Shown here in pieces: positions 1 to 9,242 of a DNA stretch of 64,000 bases. The translations under genes and the position numbers were made by a program. The DNA is from Streptomyces phaeofaciens (GTDB taxonomy: Bacteria > Actinomycetota > Actinomycetes > Streptomycetales > Streptomycetaceae), in NCBI RefSeq assembly GCF_014648915.1, contig NZ_BMSA01000002.1, forward strand, positions 186,001 to 250,000, read 5' to 3'. Each line of letters opens with the position of its first letter. The stretch's first letter is position 1. Below the pieces are notes generated by a model, which was given only the letters and a program-made list of their open reading frames with translations, ran no database searches and was not told the origin of the DNA.

Positions 1-318
1 ATGTTCCAGACCGTGCCCACGGACCTCATCACCCGGCTCATCACCGACGAGCCGCCCGCCCACGACGACCGCGCCGCCACCGAGCTCCAGGCGCTCGCGG
101 ACCAGGGGGTGCAGATCGCCGTGGCCGGGGCATCGGGCAGCTCGGGGGGTGACGCGGTCCCGGCGCGCCCCCAGCAGCAGCGTCGGGACGTACCTCTGCC
201 GGCCCCGCGCCGGGGCCAGGTCCCGGGTGCCGCGGCGGGCCTGCGCGCGGCCGCGGTCCTGGGTGAACAGCCGCCCGGCGCCGAGCGCGCCCGGGTCGCG
301 GACCTCCGCCGCCGCTGA
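1..318 (+). CDS. 3' end of a gene of unknown family (5' end outside window)
   Basis: The open frame runs from the first base to TGA at 316-318 with strongly G/C-biased third positions throughout, so it is read as the C-terminal part of a gene that begins upstream. The in-frame ATG at base 1 is probably internal. The last third is Arg/Pro/Ala-rich and ends in a basic tail (VADLRRR). From memory, Streptomyces regulators next to accA2 end in a similar way, so a transcriptional regulator is the best guess. No catalytic motif is visible in the part present, and the call rests mainly on codon bias and position. Confidence 0.55.
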   Translation: MFQTVPTDLITRLITDEPPAHDDRAATELQALADQGVQIAVAGASGSSGGDAVPARPQQQRRDVPLPAPRRGQVPGAAAGLRAAAVLGEQPPGAERARVADLRRR

Positions 319-552
319 GCCGTCCCGGCGGGGGCGGGGTCGCGGCTCGTGCCGGGTGCCGGGCCGGCGGGAGCGGTGCGGTGGCTCGGCGAGATCGCCG
401 GGCCGGCGGCCGAGGTGTCGTGGCTCGGGTCCTTGCACCCGTGAGCCCCGGCCGAGGCGTCGGCCCTCACACGGGGTGCGCCCAGGTGCTGGGCGCGCCT
501 TCTCCTTCGGTGCGGCCTTCGGCCGGGTCGAACGGCACGCCGGGAACGCGAA

Positions 553-589
553 GCGCCCGGCGGATTCGTCGATCCCGTCCGCCGGGCGC
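553..589 (-). terminator. Terminator hairpin after accA2
   Basis: A perfect 12-bp inverted repeat (GCGCCCGGCGGA and its complement) with a 13-nt loop lies 22-58 bases past the accA2 stop. It has no T-tract, which is usual for Streptomyces terminators. The rest of 319-610 shows no gene. Confidence 0.7.
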
Positions 590-610
590 CTCGCTCTGTA
601 CTGCGGGACG

Positions 611-2383
611 TCAGTCCTTGATCTCGCAGATCACCGCGCCGGAGGTCAGGGACGCGCCCACCTCCGCCGACAGGCCCTTGACGGTGCCGGAACGGTGCGC
701 GTTCAGCGGCTGCTCCATCTTCATGGCCTCCAGGACGACGACCAGGTCGCCCTCCTTGACCTCCTGGCCCTCCTCGACCGCGACCTTGACGATCGTGCCC
801 TGCATCGGGGAGGCGAGGGTGTCGCCGGAGGCGACGGGACCGGACTTCTTGGCCGCGCGGCGCTTGGGCTTGGCGCCCGCCGCGAGGCCCGTCCGGGCCA
901 GGGACATACCGAGCGAGGACGGGAGGGAGACCTCCAGCCGCTTGCCGCCGACCTCGACGACGATCGTCTCGCGGTCCGTGTCGTCCTCGGCCTCGGCGTC
1001 GGCCGGGGCGGCGAAGGCGGGGATCTCGTTGACGAACTCGGTCTCGATCCAGCGCGTGTGGACCGTGAACGGCTCCGCGCTGCCCGTCAGCTCGGGGGCG
1101 AACGCCGGGTCCTTCACCACCGCGCGGTGGAACGGGATGGCCGTGGCCATGCCCTCGACCTGGAACTCCTCCAGCGCACGGGCCGCCCGCTGGAGCGCCT
1201 GCTCACGGGTGGCGCCGGTGACGATCAGCTTCGCCAGCAGCGAGTCCCACGCCGGGCCGATGACCGACCCGGACTCCACGCCCGCGTCCAGTCGCACACC
1301 CGGGCCGGACGGCGCGGCGAACGAGGTGACGGTGCCGGGGGCCGGGAGGAAGTTGCGGCCCGGGTCCTCGCCGTTGATGCGGAACTCGAAGGAATGGCCG
1401 CGCAGCTCCGGGTCGCCGTAGCCGAGCTCCTCGCCGTCGGCGATACGGAACATCTCGCGGACGAGGTCGATGCCGGCGACCTCCTCGGTCACCGGGTGCT
1501 CGACCTGGAGACGCGTGTTGACCTCCAGGAAGGAGATCGTGCCGTCCACACCGACGAGGAACTCCACCGTGCCGGCGCCGACGTAGCCGGCCTCCTTCAG
1601 GATGGCCTTCGAGGAGGAGTACAGCTCGGCGACCTGCGCCTCGGAGAGGAACGGCGCCGGGGCCTCCTCGACCAGCTTCTGGTGGCGGCGCTGGAGGGAG
1701 CAGTCACGGGTGGAGACGACCACCACGTTGCCGTGGCGGTCGGCCAGGCACTGCGTCTCCACGTGACGCGGCTTGTCGAGGTAGCGCTCGACGAAGCACT
1801 CGCCCCGGCCGAAGGCGGCGACCGCCTCGCGGACCGCGGACTCGTACAGCTCCGGGACCTCTTCCAGCGTCCGGGCGACCTTCAGACCGCGGCCGCCACC
1901 GCCGAAGGCGGCCTTGATCGCGATCGGCAGACCGTGCTGCTCGGCGAAGGCGACGACCTCCTCCGCGCCGGAGACCGGGTCGGGGGTGCCGGCCACCAGC
2001 GGCGCGCCGGCGCGCTGGGCGATGTGCCGGGCGGCCACCTTGTCGCCGAGGTCGCGGATGGCCTGCGGCGGCGGGCCGATCCAGATCAGGTCCGCGTCCA
2101 GGACCGCCTGAGCGAAGTCGGCGTTCTCGGACAGGAAGCCGTACCCCGGGTGGACGGCGTCGGCGCCGGATTCGCGCGCCGCGTTGAGCACCTTCTCCAT
2201 GTCCAGGTAACTGGTCGCCGGAGTGTCACCGCCCAGGGCGAACGCCTCATCCGCGGCGCGGACATGCAGAGCGTCCCGGTCCGGGTCGGCGTACACGGCC
2301 ACGCTCGCGATACCGGCATCCCGGCATGCCCGGGCCACGCGGACTGCGATTTCGCCACGGTTGGCGATGAGCACCTTGCGCAC
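611..2383 (-). CDS. accA2: Acetyl-/propionyl-CoA carboxylase biotinylated alpha subunit
   Basis: The 590-aa protein joins a biotin carboxylase (about residues 1-450) to a C-terminal biotin carrier domain (about 515-590). It carboxylates its own biotin with ATP and bicarbonate and passes CO2 to a carboxyltransferase such as PccB to make methylmalonyl- or malonyl-CoA. Visible motifs are [10 protein letters not shown] (78-87), the ATP-grasp glycine loop FGGGGRG (160-166), the catalytic stretch [15 protein letters not shown] from 226, and the biotinylation site EAMKM with the target Lys at 555. The start is GTG, 11 nt after an excellent AAGGAGG site. The partner subunits pccB/pccE and the ligase birA lie within 4 kb, consistent with one functional module, although accA2 is transcribed alone. 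Confidence 0.95.
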   Translation of the reverse strand: MRKVLIANRGEIAVRVARACRDAGIASVAVYADPDRDALHVRAADEAFALGGDTPATSYLDMEKVLNAARESGADAVHPGYGFLSENADFAQAVLDADLIWIGPPPQAIRDLGDKVAARHIAQRAGAPLVAGTPDPVSGAEEVVAFAEQHGLPIAIKAAFGGGGRGLKVARTLEEVPELYESAVREAVAAFGRGECFVERYLDKPRHVETQCLADRHGNVVVVSTRDCSLQRRHQKLVEEAPAPFLSEAQVAELYSSSKAILKEAGYVGAGTVEFLVGVDGTISFLEVNTRLQVEHPVTEEVAGIDLVREMFRIADGEELGYGDPELRGHSFEFRINGEDPGRNFLPAPGTVTSFAAPSGPGVRLDAGVESGSVIGPAWDSLLAKLIVTGATREQALQRAARALEEFQVEGMATAIPFHRAVVKDPAFAPELTGSAEPFTVHTRWIETEFVNEIPAFAAPADAEAEDDTDRETIVVEVGGKRLEVSLPSSLGMSLARTGLAAGAKPKRRAAKKSGPVASGDTLASPMQGTIVKVAVEEGQEVKEGDLVVVLEAMKMEQPLNAHRSGTVKGLSAEVGASLTSGAVICEIKD

Positions 2384-2757
2384 GATTGAGGCTCCCTCCT
2401 TGAAACAAGCCGAGTTTAGGGACTGCCGACACGGGACTTCGACCCGTCCCCAAAGGTGAGCTTGCCCACACGGAGCGTGATGCGAGGCTCACGCGACCGC
2501 GAAATCCCTTGTAGTACCGCCGTACGCAGCACTCCTCCCGGCAACCCTAGCCCTCTGATGTGGTCAAGGTCTCTGTGAGAGCGTGCTGCGGCCCACTCCG
2601 TTTCTTTGTGGAGTCCCTACGAATGGCCCAACGATTCTTTGCCGCCCGCAGAACCCTTGTCCCGGGGTTTACCCGTTAGTAGCGTTCACGATGTCTCGAA
2701 CGTACTAGGGGTAACCGCAGTCTTGCTCGGGCGGCAGTCGAAAGTGGGTGGGGGCCG
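2384..2757. other. 374-bp divergent intergenic region
   Basis: This gap separates the divergent accA2 and the membrane-protein gene and should hold promoters for both. It is less G/C-rich than its flanks, with several TA-containing stretches (for example around 2510-2525 and 2670-2715). I could not single out a convincing -35/-10 pair and saw no ORF with coding-like codon use. Confidence 0.5.
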
Positions 2758-3372
2758 GTGGTCCGTAGACCGGTGGCATGGATCGTGGCGATCGTGCTGT
2801 TCGCGGAGGCGCTCGGCATCGCCGCGCTGAACTGGTTCATGGGCGTGGTCGTGGACCGCCAGGACATGTCCCTGGCCGGCCTGGACCCGGACGTGATGTC
2901 GACGTCCTCGAAGGCCGGCGGGGTCGTCTTCGGGCTCTACTTCGCCTTCTGCGGCCTGGTCGCCCTGCTGGTGGCCCTGCGCAACCGGCCGCCGGCCGGC
3001 TTCGGCCGCGTCCTGCTGATCAGCGTGGCCGTGGTGCACGGCCTGCTGGGCGCGGTCGCCTGGGGACTGCTGGGTGTGCCGCAGTTCCTGTTCATGGTCG
3101 TGATGCTCACCCTGATCGTGCTGCTCCTGATGACGTACGACGCCCAGGCGCGGCCCGCGGCCGGACAGCCGGGGCCCTCAGAGGGCTCTCAGGGCCCGGA
3201 CGGCGCGGCGGCGACCGCCCAGGGCCCGAAGGGCGAGCCGGCCCCGGACGAGGGCGTCACGGGCGCCACGGGCGTCACGGGCAAGGGAGTGCCGCCCCAG
3301 GGGCCGGCCGAGGGGCCCAGGGACGCCGGGCCCACCGTCGTCAGTGCTCCGCCGGGGCCCACAACTCCGTGA
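2758..3372 (+). CDS. Four-helix membrane protein with Pro/Gly-rich tail
   Basis: The 204-aa protein is of unknown function. It has about four hydrophobic helices (roughly residues 5-28, 53-73, 84-104, 106-124), followed by a disordered Pro/Gly/Ala/Glu-rich tail of about 75 residues. The first helices resemble small conserved Streptomyces membrane proteins that sit beside maf. GTG at 2758 follows a G-rich possible ribosome site; GTG at 2773 is an alternative. The 3' end overlaps the convergent maf gene by 32 bases, so the tail codons double as antisense of maf. No catalytic motif is visible. Confidence 0.75.
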   Translation: MVRRPVAWIVAIVLFAEALGIAALNWFMGVVVDRQDMSLAGLDPDVMSTSSKAGGVVFGLYFAFCGLVALLVALRNRPPAGFGRVLLISVAVVHGLLGAVAWGLLGVPQFLFMVVMLTLIVLLLMTYDAQARPAAGQPGPSEGSQGPDGAAATAQGPKGEPAPDEGVTGATGVTGKGVPPQGPAEGPRDAGPTVVSAPPGPTTP

Positions 3373-3946
3373 TGTTCACACCCAGTTGCGCCAGCAGCTT
3401 GCGGACCAGGGGCAGGCTGATGCCGATCACGTTGCCGTGGTCGCCGTCGATGCCGTCGATGAAGGGCGCCGAGCGGCCGTCGAGGGTGAACGCGCCCGCG
3501 ACGTGGAGCGGCTCGCCCGAGGCGACGTAGGCGGCGATCTCCTCGTCCGTCGGCTCGCCGAAGCGCACCACCGTGGAGGCGGTCGCCGAGACGTACCGGC
3601 CGCTGAGCGTGTCGTAGACGCAGTGCCCGGTCTGGAGGGTGCCCGCGCGGCCGCGCATCGCCTTCCAGCGCGCCGTGGCCTCCTCGGCGTCCGCCGGCTT
3701 GCCCAGCGCCTGGCCGTCCAGGTCGAGGACCGAGTCGCAGCCGATCACCAGGGCGCCCTTGACCGCGGGCTTCGCGGCCACGACGGAGGCCTTCGCCTCG
3801 GCGAGCGCGAGCGCCAGGTCGGCGGGTGTCGAGGCGGTGACGGCGTCCTCGTCGACTCCGCTGACGATCACCTCGGGGGTGAGGCCGGCCTGGCGCAGCA
3901 GGTTCAGTCGGGCGGGGGACTGGGAGGCGAGGACGAGTCGGCGCAT
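3341..3946 (-). CDS. maf: Maf/YhdE-type nucleoside triphosphate pyrophosphatase
   Basis: The 201-aa protein, of typical family length, opens with the Maf signature [14 protein letters not shown] containing the S-x-x-R phosphate-binding motif. The acidic segment VDEDAV, the IGCDSVL stretch and the lysine of LGKP follow in the usual order. Maf proteins hydrolyse non-canonical or damaged nucleoside triphosphates to the monophosphate in the cytoplasm and have been tied to septum control. ATG at 3946 is the only sensible start. The gene lies in the pcc region between two small membrane proteins, as in other Streptomyces. Confidence 0.9.
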   Translation of the reverse strand: MRRLVLASQSPARLNLLRQAGLTPEVIVSGVDEDAVTASTPADLALALAEAKASVVAAKPAVKGALVIGCDSVLDLDGQALGKPADAEEATARWKAMRGRAGTLQTGHCVYDTLSGRYVSATASTVVRFGEPTDEEIAAYVASGEPLHVAGAFTLDGRSAPFIDGIDGDHGNVIGISLPLVRKLLAQLGVNITELWAPAEH

Positions 3947-3973
3947 GCGGTCAGGGTAGCGCCGGTGCGGCTC

Positions 3974-4102
3974 TCAGCTGAGGCCGAGCACGAGCAACGC
4001 GATCAGCATCGCCGCCGCCAGGAAGAAGCCGAGCCGCCTGAGGGTCTCCTGCATGTCGCGCAGTTCCTCGGGCGGCTCGTTCTCGGGGTCGGACCACAGC
4101 AT
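3974..4102 (-). CDS. 42-aa single-pass membrane protein
   Basis: A short frame from ATG at 4102 to TGA has almost only G or C in third positions. The peptide starts MLWSDPENEPPEELRD, continues with an amphipathic stretch, and ends in one hydrophobic helix of about 18 residues that reaches the C-terminus. It is likely inserted with the N-terminus in the cytoplasm. It lies between maf and pccE, all on the minus strand, with a 27-base gap to maf. From memory a very similar small protein is kept at this place in other Streptomyces, which argues that it is real. Function unknown. Confidence 0.7.
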   Translation of the reverse strand: MLWSDPENEPPEELRDMQETLRRLGFFLAAAMLIALLVLGLS

Positions 4103-4212
4103 TCCACCAGGGTGGCGCTTCGGCCGGGGGCGGCGCCTGAGTAGGGGTACTCAGATCGTGCCCCCGGTCGCTCGGCCGAGCGCGGTTCCCCTCGGTCCCC
4201 GGTGGGTCCTTC

Positions 4213-4428
4213 TCAGCTCGGCCAGTAGGTGCGGGCCCAGGACGCCTGGCCGGGCAGCGGGACACGCTGCCCCGCGATGCGGGCCGGGTCGGCCCACGCG
4301 TCCCTGGGGCCCGGCGCGCCGGACGGCACGGCCGCTGCCGCCGCGGCGCGGGCTCGGACCACCGCCAGGGCGGCGGCCAGCTCCTCCGGGGTCGGGTTGC
4401 CCCGTACGACCTTGATCGTCACAGCCAC
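4213..4428 (-). CDS. pccE: Acyl-CoA carboxylase epsilon subunit
   Basis: The 71-aa protein has the epsilon-subunit pattern: a short beta-forming start (VTIKVVRGNPTPEELAAAL), an Ala/Arg helix, a Pro/Ala linker and a Trp-containing end (SWARTYWPS). The subunit is specific to actinobacteria, stabilises the alpha-beta carboxylase complex and raises its activity. It starts 9 nt after the pccB stop, so the two are translated from one message. The start is GTG at 4428. Confidence 0.88.
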   Translation of the reverse strand: MAVTIKVVRGNPTPEELAAALAVVRARAAAAAAVPSGAPGPRDAWADPARIAGQRVPLPGQASWARTYWPS

Positions 4429-4437
4429 TCCTGGGGG

Positions 4438-6042
4438 CTAGAGGGGGATGTTGCCGTGCTTCTTCGGGGGCAGTGATTCCCGCTTGGTGCGCAGTTGACG
4501 CAGGCCGCGCACGATGTGGCGGCGGGTGTCGGACGGCATGATCACGGAGTCGACGTAGCCGCGCTCGGCCGCGATGTAGGGGTTGAGGAGGGTGTCCTCG
4601 TACTCCCGGATCAGCCGGGCCCGCACCGCCTCCAGATCCTCGCCGTTCGCCTCCGCCTCCGCGATCGTGCGGCGGTGCAGGATGTTCACCGCGCCCTGGG
4701 CGCCCATGACGGCGATCTGGGCGGTCGGCCAGGCCAGGTTGAGGTCGGCGCCCAGGTGCTTGGAGCCCATGACGTCGTAGGCGCCGCCGAAGGCCTTGCG
4801 GGTGATGACGGTGATCAGCGGGACGGTGGCCTCGGCGTACGCGTAGATCAGCTTGGCGCCGCGGCGGATGATGCCGTCGTGCTCCTGCCCGACGCCGGGC
4901 AGGAAGCCGGGCACGTCCACGAACGTGATGACGGGGACGTTGAAGGCGTCGCAGGTGCGCACGAAGCGCGCGGCCTTCTCGGACGCCGTGATGTCCAGGC
5001 AGCCGGCGAACTGCATCGGCTGGTTGGCGACGATGCCGACCGGGTGGCCCTCGACCCGGCCGAAGCCGGTCAGGATGTTCGGGGCGAACAGCGCCTGCGT
5101 CTCGAAGAACTCGGCGTCGTCCAACACGTGTTCGATCACCGTGTGCATGTCGTACGGCTGGTTGGCGCTGTCCGGGACGAGCGTGTCCAGCTCCAGGTCC
5201 TCGTCGGTGACGGAGAGATCCGCCTCCTCCGCGAAGACCGGGGCCTCGGACAGGTTGTTGGACGGCAGGTACGACAGCAGCTGCTTGACGTACTCGATGG
5301 CGTCCTTCTCGTCACCGGCCATGTGGTGCGCCACGCCCGAGACGGAGTTGTGGGTGCGGGCGCCGCCCAGCTCCTCGAAACCGACGTCCTCGCCGGTGAC
5401 CGTCTTGATGACGTCCGGGCCGGTGATGAACATGTGCGAGGTCTGGTCGACCATCACCGTGAAGTCGGTGATCGCGGGGGAGTACACCGCGCCGCCCGCG
5501 CACGGGCCGACGACCAGCGAGATCTGCGGGATCACCCCGGAGGCGTGGGTGTTGCGGCGGAAGATCTCGCCGTACGCGCCCAGGGAGGCCACGCCCTCCT
5601 GGATACGGGCGCCGCCGGAGTCGTTGATGCCGATGACCGGGCAGCCGGTCTTCAGCGCGAAGTCCATCACCTTGACGATCTTCTGGCCGTAGACCTCGCC
5701 CAGCGCCCCGCCGAAGACCGTGAAGTCCTGGGAGAAGACGGCGACCGGACGGCCGTCGACCGTGCCGTACCCGGTGACCACGCCGTCGCCGTAGGGGCGG
5801 TTCTTCTCCAGGCCGAAGTTGGTGGAGCGGTGGCGGGCGAACTCGTCCAACTCCACGAAGGAGCCGTCGTCCAGAAGCAGCTCGACGCGCTCACGGGCCG
5901 TCAACTTGCCCTTGGCGTGTTGCTTCTCGACGGCGCGTGCGGAGCCGGCGTGTGTCGCTTCCTCGATACGGCGCTGGAGATCGGTGAGCTTCCCCGCGGT
6001 CGTGTGGATGTCGATCTCTTGACGCTGTTCCGGCTCGGACAT
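4438..6042 (-). CDS. pccB: Propionyl-CoA carboxylase beta subunit (carboxyltransferase)
   Basis: The 534-aa protein is the carboxyltransferase that moves CO2 from the biotin of AccA2 to propionyl-CoA, giving methylmalonyl-CoA for odd-chain metabolism and polyketide precursors. Both crotonase-like halves are present, with oxyanion-forming stretches [13 protein letters not shown] (N half) and [11 protein letters not shown] (C half). The Asp of GAYDVMG is residue 423 and corresponds to Asp422 of S. coelicolor PccB, the residue known to favour propionyl- over acetyl-CoA; acetyl-type subunits have another residue there. The start is ATG at 6042 with GGAG about 9 nt upstream. It leads a two-gene operon with pccE, and divergent birA follows about 110 bp away. 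Confidence 0.95.
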   Translation of the reverse strand: MSEPEQRQEIDIHTTAGKLTDLQRRIEEATHAGSARAVEKQHAKGKLTARERVELLLDDGSFVELDEFARHRSTNFGLEKNRPYGDGVVTGYGTVDGRPVAVFSQDFTVFGGALGEVYGQKIVKVMDFALKTGCPVIGINDSGGARIQEGVASLGAYGEIFRRNTHASGVIPQISLVVGPCAGGAVYSPAITDFTVMVDQTSHMFITGPDVIKTVTGEDVGFEELGGARTHNSVSGVAHHMAGDEKDAIEYVKQLLSYLPSNNLSEAPVFAEEADLSVTDEDLELDTLVPDSANQPYDMHTVIEHVLDDAEFFETQALFAPNILTGFGRVEGHPVGIVANQPMQFAGCLDITASEKAARFVRTCDAFNVPVITFVDVPGFLPGVGQEHDGIIRRGAKLIYAYAEATVPLITVITRKAFGGAYDVMGSKHLGADLNLAWPTAQIAVMGAQGAVNILHRRTIAEAEANGEDLEAVRARLIREYEDTLLNPYIAAERGYVDSVIMPSDTRRHIVRGLRQLRTKRESLPPKKHGNIPL

Positions 6043-6152
6043 CGGGATGCGGCTCCCTGCCTGCTCAAAAGGGGGGACGGTTACTCATCCGTAGAGTAGT
6101 GGTGCACCTACCGATCGGCAGTGCGGCGTTTCACACACCTAGGGTGGCTTGC

Positions 6153-7019
6153 ATGACGCCGCGAGATGCCTCAGACGACAACAGCAGCCGCTGGTCCGAT
6201 CTGGACCGGCCGCCCCTCAACGGCACCGCCCTGCGCCGGGCCCTGGTGCGCGAGGACGGCCTCTGGTCGGACGTGCGGGTGGTGCAGCGCACCGGCTCCA
6301 CCAACTCCGACCTGGCGGCACTGGCCGCCAAGGGTGAGGCGGCCGAGGGCACGATCCTGGTCGCGGAGGAGCAGACCGCGGGCCGCGGCCGCCTGGACCG
6401 CAGCTGGACGGCGCCGCCGCGCTCCGGGCTCTTCTTCTCCGTGCTGCTGCGGCCCGCCGAGGTGCCGGTGGCCCGCTGGGGCTGGCTGACCCTGCTCACC
6501 GGGGTCGCCGTGGCGACCGGCCTGGCCCGCGCGGCGGGCGTGGACACGGCACTCAAATGGCCCAACGACCTGCTGGTCACCGTCGGGGGCGAGGAACGCA
6601 AGGCCGGCGGCATCCTGGCCGAGCGGGCCGGGGAGGACGGCGTCGTGATCGGCGTCGGCGTCAACGTCACCCTGCGCGCGGACGAGCTGCCCGTGCCCCA
6701 GGCCGGATCGCTGGTGCTGGCCGGGGCGGCCGGCACCGACCGGGACCCGCTGCTGCGGGCCGTCCTGCGGTCGCTGGAGGAGTGGTACGGGCGCTGGCGG
6801 GCGGCCGGCGGCGATCCGGCGGTCGCCGGACTCCAGGAGGCGTACGCGGCGGGGTGCGCGACCCTCGGGCGCTCCGTGCGCGCCGAGCTGCCGGGCGGGC
6901 GCGCCCTGGTGGGGGAGGCGGTCGCGGTCGACGGCGACGGCAGGCTCGTGATCGCCACCGCGGACGGGGTGCAGGAGCCGGTGGGCGCGGGGGACATCGT
7001 GCACCTCCGGCCGGCGTGA
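6153..7019 (+). CDS. birA: Biotin--[acetyl-CoA-carboxylase] ligase
   Basis: The 288-aa cytoplasmic enzyme activates biotin with ATP and attaches it to the Lys of the EAMKM motif in AccA-type subunits. Motifs in order are GSTNSDLA, EEQTAGRGRLDRSW (biotinyl-AMP loop), KWPNDLL and KAGGILAE, then a small C-terminal beta-barrel. There is no N-terminal helix-turn-helix, so it is a monofunctional ligase rather than a repressor. ATG at 6153 is chosen because AGGGTGG lies just upstream; a longer in-frame opening to 6099 adds no conserved sequence. It is divergent from pccB, a fitting neighbour. Confidence 0.92.
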   Translation: MTPRDASDDNSSRWSDLDRPPLNGTALRRALVREDGLWSDVRVVQRTGSTNSDLAALAAKGEAAEGTILVAEEQTAGRGRLDRSWTAPPRSGLFFSVLLRPAEVPVARWGWLTLLTGVAVATGLARAAGVDTALKWPNDLLVTVGGEERKAGGILAERAGEDGVVIGVGVNVTLRADELPVPQAGSLVLAGAAGTDRDPLLRAVLRSLEEWYGRWRAAGGDPAVAGLQEAYAAGCATLGRSVRAELPGGRALVGEAVAVDGDGRLVIATADGVQEPVGAGDIVHLRPA

Positions 7020-7170
7020 GGTCCCGGACCCGTCGCGCGTCTGTGCGCGGCCTGTGAGCGGGGGTGGGGCGGGCGGGCCGTCCGTCGCCTGACGGAGTGA
7101 GCTGGCGCACACTGCCGTAGAGTTGAGGCCGGTCGATACCTGACCGCGGAAGATCGGAAGGGCAGCAGGC

Positions 7171-8337
7171 GTGACCGTCGACGACACGGGCTCCGGCGCG
7201 GGCGCGGAACGCCGGGTGGACCCCTCCCCGCTCGAGGCTTCGGCCGAGCCCGGGGACCTCCCTGCCGCCGAACCCGGCGAGGACCCGCTCGCCCTCCGCC
7301 TCGAACAGCTGATTCTCGGTGCCGAGCGGCGCTACACCCCCTTTCAGGCCGCCCGCAGCGCCGGTGTCTCCATGGAACTGGCGTCCCGTTTCTGGCGGGC
7401 CATGGGCTTCGCCGACATCGGGCAGGCCAAGGCCCTCACCGAGGCCGACGTGCTCGCACTGCGCCGGCTCGCCGGTCTCGTCGAGGCGGGGCTGCTGAGC
7501 GAGCCCATGGCCGTGCAGGTCGCGCGTTCCACCGGGCAGACCACCGCCCGGTTGGCCGAATGGCAGATCGATTCCTTTCTGGAGGGCCTGACCGAGCCGC
7601 CCGAGCCCGGGATGACCCGCACCGAGGTCACCTATCCGATCGTCGAGCTGCTCCTGCCCGAGCTGGAGGAGTTCCTCGTCTACGTCTGGCGCCGGCAGCT
7701 GGCCGCCTCGGCCGGCCGGGTCGTCCAGGCCGCCGACGACGAGGAGATGGTCGACCGGCGCCTCGCCGTCGCCTTCGCCGACCTCGTGGGCTTCACCCGG
7801 CTGACCCGCCGGATGGAGGAGGAGGAACTGGGCGAGCTGGTCGAGGCCTTCGAGACCACCGCCGCCGACCTGGTCGCCGCGCGCGGCGGACGGCTGATCA
7901 AGACCCTCGGCGACGAGGTGCTGTACGCGGCCGACGACGCGGGCACGGCCGCCGACATCGCGCTGCTGCTCGTCGAGACGATGAGCAACGACGAGACGAT
8001 GCCCGAGCTGCGGGTCGGCATGGCGTTCGGCACGGTCACCACCCGGATGGGCGATGTCTTCGGCACGACGGTCAACCTGGCGTCGCGGCTGACCTCGATA
8101 GCGCCGCGGGACGCCGTCCTCGTCGACAGCGCCTTCGCGGAGGAACTGATCCGCACCGGCGACGCGCCCGCCTCGGAGGCGCAGGCCGCGGAGGCCGCGG
8201 CCGCCGCCGAGAAGGAGGGTGAGGAGCCCCCCACGTACCGCTTCGCACTCCAGCCCATGTGGCAGCGGCCGGTGCGCGGGCTGGGCGTGGTCGAGCCGTG
8301 GCTGCTGACCCGGCGGCAGCACGGCACGCAGGACTGA
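7171..8337 (+). CDS. cya: Class III adenylate cyclase
   Basis: The 388-aa protein makes cyclic AMP from ATP. After about 40 acidic/Pro-rich residues comes an alpha-helical region (50-190) that looks like a DNA-binding or adaptor fold (YTPFQAARSAGVS), then the class III catalytic domain (about 200-330). Visible catalytic parts are AFADLVGFTRL with a metal-binding Asp, GRLIKTLGDEVL with the substrate Lys and second metal Asp, and FGTTVNLASRLTS with the Asn/Arg pair. There is no membrane segment, so the enzyme is cytoplasmic. GTG at 7171 is preceded by GGAAGGG. This matches the Streptomyces cya known to influence germination and development. Confidence 0.9.
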   Translation: MTVDDTGSGAGAERRVDPSPLEASAEPGDLPAAEPGEDPLALRLEQLILGAERRYTPFQAARSAGVSMELASRFWRAMGFADIGQAKALTEADVLALRRLAGLVEAGLLSEPMAVQVARSTGQTTARLAEWQIDSFLEGLTEPPEPGMTRTEVTYPIVELLLPELEEFLVYVWRRQLAASAGRVVQAADDEEMVDRRLAVAFADLVGFTRLTRRMEEEELGELVEAFETTAADLVAARGGRLIKTLGDEVLYAADDAGTAADIALLLVETMSNDETMPELRVGMAFGTVTTRMGDVFGTTVNLASRLTSIAPRDAVLVDSAFAEELIRTGDAPASEAQAAEAAAAAEKEGEEPPTYRFALQPMWQRPVRGLGVVEPWLLTRRQHGTQD

Positions 8338-8360
8338 CCGGCGCCGGCGGTCCGCCCCGG

Positions 8361-9005
8361 TCAGCGGTGCGGCGCCGCCGCCACCTGGTCCAGCGGGTCC
8401 ACGCACAGGCCGATGACCGGGACGCAGATGCCCGGGTGGCCGGGCTGTCCGGGTGCCGGAGCCGGTGCCGGGCGCGCGCCGGTCGGGGCCGGCGCCGGCG
8501 GCGGGGTGGACGTGGAGGGTGCGGGCCGGGGGCCGGTGGTCGTCGTGGGCGTGGGTGCCGGGGCGCGCGGCGGGGCCGGAGCCGGGGTCACGCCGGGGGC
8601 GGCCGGGCTGTAGAGCGTGCCCGGGACGAGCGCCACGGACGTCGCGGCGCCCGGGGCGCCGGGTACCGCGCTCACCTCGGGTGTCGGGCTCGCGCCGGCT
8701 CCGCCCATCGGGGCGGGGGCCGTCGGGGTGGCGGCGACGGTCGCGCCCGCGTTGGCCGGGCGGTCGGTGGCCGTGTCGGCGCCCGTGAGGGGGTCGGGGC
8801 GGGGTTCCGCCTCCGCGGTGCCGAGCCCGCCGACGCCGCCCGGGTCCGGGGTCAGCCGGACGAGGCTCAGCACACCGGCGGCCAGGGCCAGACCGCCCGC
8901 GGCGAACAGCACCTTGCGGGGGCGGGGGCGGCGGTGCCGGCCGCGCGGCGTCGCCCAGAGCCGGGTGGGCTCTCCCTGGATCTCGTCCACCGGTGTGTTC
9001 GTCAT
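8361..9005 (-). CDS. Single-pass membrane protein with Pro/Ala-rich exterior
   Basis: The 214-aa protein of unknown function has a basic N-terminus (about residues 1-30), one hydrophobic helix (about 32-50) and a long low-complexity Pro/Ala/Thr/Gly region probably outside the membrane. A short C-terminal motif with two cysteines (GICVPVIGLCVDPLDQV) could form a disulfide. The start is ATG at 9005 behind GGGAGGG. It converges on cya with 23 bases between stops. The reading frame is well supported by codon bias, but no family is recognised. Confidence 0.72.
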   Translation of the reverse strand: MTNTPVDEIQGEPTRLWATPRGRHRRPRPRKVLFAAGGLALAAGVLSLVRLTPDPGGVGGLGTAEAEPRPDPLTGADTATDRPANAGATVAATPTAPAPMGGAGASPTPEVSAVPGAPGAATSVALVPGTLYSPAAPGVTPAPAPPRAPAPTPTTTTGPRPAPSTSTPPPAPAPTGARPAPAPAPGQPGHPGICVPVIGLCVDPLDQVAAAPHR

Positions 9006-9215
9006 CGCGTTCCCTCCCCGGTGTGGCCGCGCCCCCGATGCGCCGGGGCGGACGCACGTTATGCGCTCCCTTGGGCGGTCAGGGAGGAGTTGGGCGGGAT
9101 GTCACTCGAACGGGTGGGCGGGCCTCGGTGCGGCGATGGGGCGGGCGGTGAGCGGGGAACGGGCCCGCACTTTCCCCGGCGGACCCCGGCTGCGATGATC
9201 GGGCGGTCGAGTTGT

Positions 9216-9231
9216 GTTAACCCGCGTTAAC
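9216..9231. promoter_or_regulatory. GTTAAC-N4-GTTAAC repeat before the enoyl-CoA hydratase
   Basis: Two GTTAAC hexamers, each self-complementary, lie 4 bases apart directly upstream of the GGAGGAAG ribosome site. In a background above 70% G+C such an A/T-centred palindrome is unlikely by chance and is a plausible operator for a dimeric repressor. No regulator gene is adjacent. Confidence 0.4.
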
Positions 9232-9242
9232 CGGAGGAAGCG

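Noticed and set aside
149..2389. 746-codon open frame on the plus strand opposite accA2
   Set aside because: Codon bias is wrong, and accA2 on the other strand has full-length motifs. Long antisense frames are normal at this G+C content.
3974..4108. Possible frameshift in the 42-aa membrane protein gene
   Set aside because: On careful reading the frame from ATG 4102 to TGA is uninterrupted; the apparent extra base was my miscount.
4495..6099. 534-codon frame opposite pccB
   Set aside because: It is the mirror of pccB, with Asp/Val/Leu-rich low-complexity translation typical of shadow frames.
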